Positions 10,550 through 11,914 of a stretch of DNA of 11,914 nucleotides are shown here, in pieces (positions within the stretch are counted from its first letter, which is position 1; each line of letters begins with the position of its first letter). The position numbers were made by a program, and so were the translations under genes. The stretch spans positions 1 through 11,914 of the forward strand of contig CANRCY010000031.1 in assembly GCA_947629225.1 (NCBI GenBank), in the 5' to 3' direction. The notes below the pieces were generated by a model that was not told the DNA's origin, ran no database searches, and was given only the letters and a program-made list of their open reading frames with translations. Source of the DNA: an uncultured Clostridia bacterium. GTDB lineage: Bacteria > Bacillota > Clostridia > Christensenellales > Borkfalkiaceae.

Positions 10550-11914
10550 ATGACATCGGCACTTACCAACAACAAAAAAGTACTCGCGTTCGTCGAGGAG
10601 AGCGCGAACCTCGCACAGCCCGACAACATCGTCTGGATCGACGGCAGCGAAGCCCAGCTCGAACAGCTCAGGCAAGAGGGCGTAAAAACGGGGGAGATGA
10701 TCAAACTCAACCAGGAAAAGCTCCCCGGTTGCTACTATCACCGCACGGCGCAAAACGACGTCGCCCGCGTCGAGGACCGCACCTTCATCTGTTGCAGAAA
10801 CAAAGAGGACGCGGGTCCCATCAACTATTGGATGGACCCCAAAGAGGCGTATGCCCTCTGCGGCAACATCGCCCGCGGCAAAATGAAGGGGCGCACCATG
10901 TACGTCATTCCCTATTCCATGGGCGTTGTGGGTTCTCCCTTCTCCAAGATCGGCATCGAGGTCACGGACAGCATTTACGTCGTGCTCAACATGGCGATCA
11001 TGACGAGGGTCGGAACGGAATGCTACGACTATCTCGGCGAAGACGGCGATTTCATCAAGGGCTTCCACTGCAAATGCGACGTCGACCCCGAAAAACGCTA
11101 CATCATGCACTTCCCCGAGGACAACACCATTATCTCGGTGAATTCCGCATACGGCGGAAACGTTCTCCTCGGCAAAAAATGTTTTGCCCTGCGCATTGCC
11201 TCTTACCTCGGCAAAAACGAGGGCTGGATGGCGGAACACATGCTCATTTTGGGCGTGACCTATCCGAGCGGCGAAAAGCATTACGTCGCGGCGGCGTTCC
11301 CTTCCGCCTGCGGCAAGACCAACCTCGCCATGCTCATTCCCCCCAAGCACTATCTCGAAAAGGGATATAAAGTGGAATGCGTGGGCGACGACATCGCGTG
11401 GATCCGCATCGGCAAGGACGGAAGGCTCTGGGCAGTCAACCCCGAAAACGGGTTCTTCGGCGTTGCGCCCGGCACGAACGAAAAGAGCAATCCCAACGCC
11501 CTCGCCGCAACGAGGCGGGGCACGATCTTCACCAACGTCGCCATCGACCCTTCGGACAACACCGTCTGGTGGGAAGGGCTCACGAAGCAGGCTCCCGAAC
11601 ATCTTATCGATTGGCACCCCAATTCCCGCTTTACCGCTCCCGCAACGGGCTGCCCTTGCCTGAGCCCCGAATTCAACTCCAAAGAGGGGGTCCCGCTCGA
11701 CGCCATCATCTTCGGTGGCAGACGGGCGACGACCACCCCGCTCGTCTATCAATCCCGCGATTGGGACCACGGCGTGTTCGTCGGCTCCATCATGTCGAGC
11801 GAGACCACGGCGGCGGCGACGGGGGCAGTCGGCGTTCTGCGCCACGACCCCATGGCAATGAAGCCCTTTGCGGGCTATCATATGGCGGACTATTTCGGGC
11901 ATTGGATCGAAATG
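10550..11914 (+). CDS. pckG: Phosphoenolpyruvate carboxykinase, GTP type (3' end cut by window)
   Basis: 455 residues are visible of a protein usually near 600. The enzyme interconverts oxaloacetate plus GTP with PEP, GDP and CO2, serving gluconeogenesis or, in fermenting anaerobes, CO2 fixation toward succinate or oxaloacetate. Signature blocks are RVEDRTFICC (73-82, substrate-binding Arg), IPYSMGVVGSP (120-130), YGGN (201-204), the kinase-1 loop PSACGKTN (251-258) with its reactive cysteine, GDDIAW (279-284) and NPENGFFGVAPGT (297-309). Downstream is VFVGSIMSSETTAAA, where the mammalian enzyme has MRSEATAAA; the SETTAAA form is, from memory, common in bacterial homologues. The ATG has GGAGG 6 nt upstream. 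It is monocistronic as far as can be seen and separated from the previous gene by about 580 bp of repeats. Confidence 0.95.
   Translation, partial: MTSALTNNKKVLAFVEESANLAQPDNIVWIDGSEAQLEQLRQEGVKTGEMIKLNQEKLPGCYYHRTAQNDVARVEDRTFICCRNKEDAGPINYWMDPKEAYALCGNIARGKMKGRTMYVIPYSMGVVGSPFSKIGIEVTDSIYVVLNMAIMTRVGTECYDYLGEDGDFIKGFHCKCDVDPEKRYIMHFPEDNTIISVNSAYGGNVLLGKKCFALRIASYLGKNEGWMAEHMLILGVTYPSGEKHYVAAAFPSACGKTNLAMLIPPKHYLEKGYKVECVGDDIAWIRIGKDGRLWAVNPENGFFGVAPGTNEKSNPNALAATRRGTIFTNVAIDPSDNTVWWEGLTKQAPEHLIDWHPNSRFTAPATGCPCLSPEFNSKEGVPLDAIIFGGRRATTTPLVYQSRDWDHGVFVGSIMSSETTAAATGAVGVLRHDPMAMKPFAGYHMADYFGHWIEM

Noticed and set aside
10544..11902. Minus-strand open frame of 452 codons opposite pckG
   Set aside because: pckG carries all signature motifs on the plus strand. 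The antisense frame is a product of GC-rich codon bias.

Overview
The window looks like the replication-origin neighbourhood of a spore-lineage Clostridia-type Firmicute, probably an uncultured gut or environmental anaerobe. The reasons are: canonical Bacillus-type parS sites, a YyaC-type sporulation protein, the rpmH-rnpA-yidD-yidC-jag cluster, rsmG, a dnaN clamp gene next to an origin-like region, and a GTP-type PEP carboxykinase. The DNA is moderately GC-rich, with many TTG starts and sigma-A-like promoters. Assignment below class level is inference.

Layout from left to right. (1) 1-860, minus: 5' two thirds of an FtsH gene, cut by the window edge. (2) 861-1156: ftsH promoter and three parS sites, one of them a perfect 16-bp palindrome. 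(3) 1157-1921, minus: CvpA-family membrane protein. (4) 2050-2926, plus: yyaC and a 76-aa small protein, the only two genes left of the origin that point toward it, ending in a strong terminator. (5) 3009-6184, minus: rpmH, rnpA, yidD, yidC, jag, tightly packed or overlapping behind one consensus promoter. This set links ribosomal protein L34, RNase P, membrane-protein insertion and an RNA-binding regulator. (6) 6251-7348, minus: dnaN. (7) 7349-7744: no gene. I read this as oriC. It has an AT-rich stretch, a TAA/TAG trinucleotide run like the DnaA-trios of Bacillus subtilis, a short GC block, two abutting DnaA-box-like sites, a G-quadruplex-capable purine tract and further boxes, plus divergent promoters for dnaN and rsmG. 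(8) 7745-8907, plus: rsmG and a SLOG-family gene overlapping by ATGA. (9) 9019-9969, plus: unrecognised 316-aa protein. (10) 9965-10440: a gene-free repeat cluster with several distinct families. (11) 10550-11914, plus: pckG, cut by the window edge.

Taken together, the major coding direction switches exactly at 7349-7744, with genes on both sides running away from it, as expected for a bidirectional origin. The most unusual point is that dnaA is not between rpmH and dnaN, where it normally sits in Firmicutes. dnaN directly follows the origin and reads into rpmH, and rsmG lies on the other side. The other points of interest are a large extracytoplasmic insertion in YidC, a Lys in place of the usual YidC groove Arg, an apparently leaderless rsmG, ambiguous overlapping rnpA and yidD starts, and the repeat cluster between the 316-aa gene and pckG.
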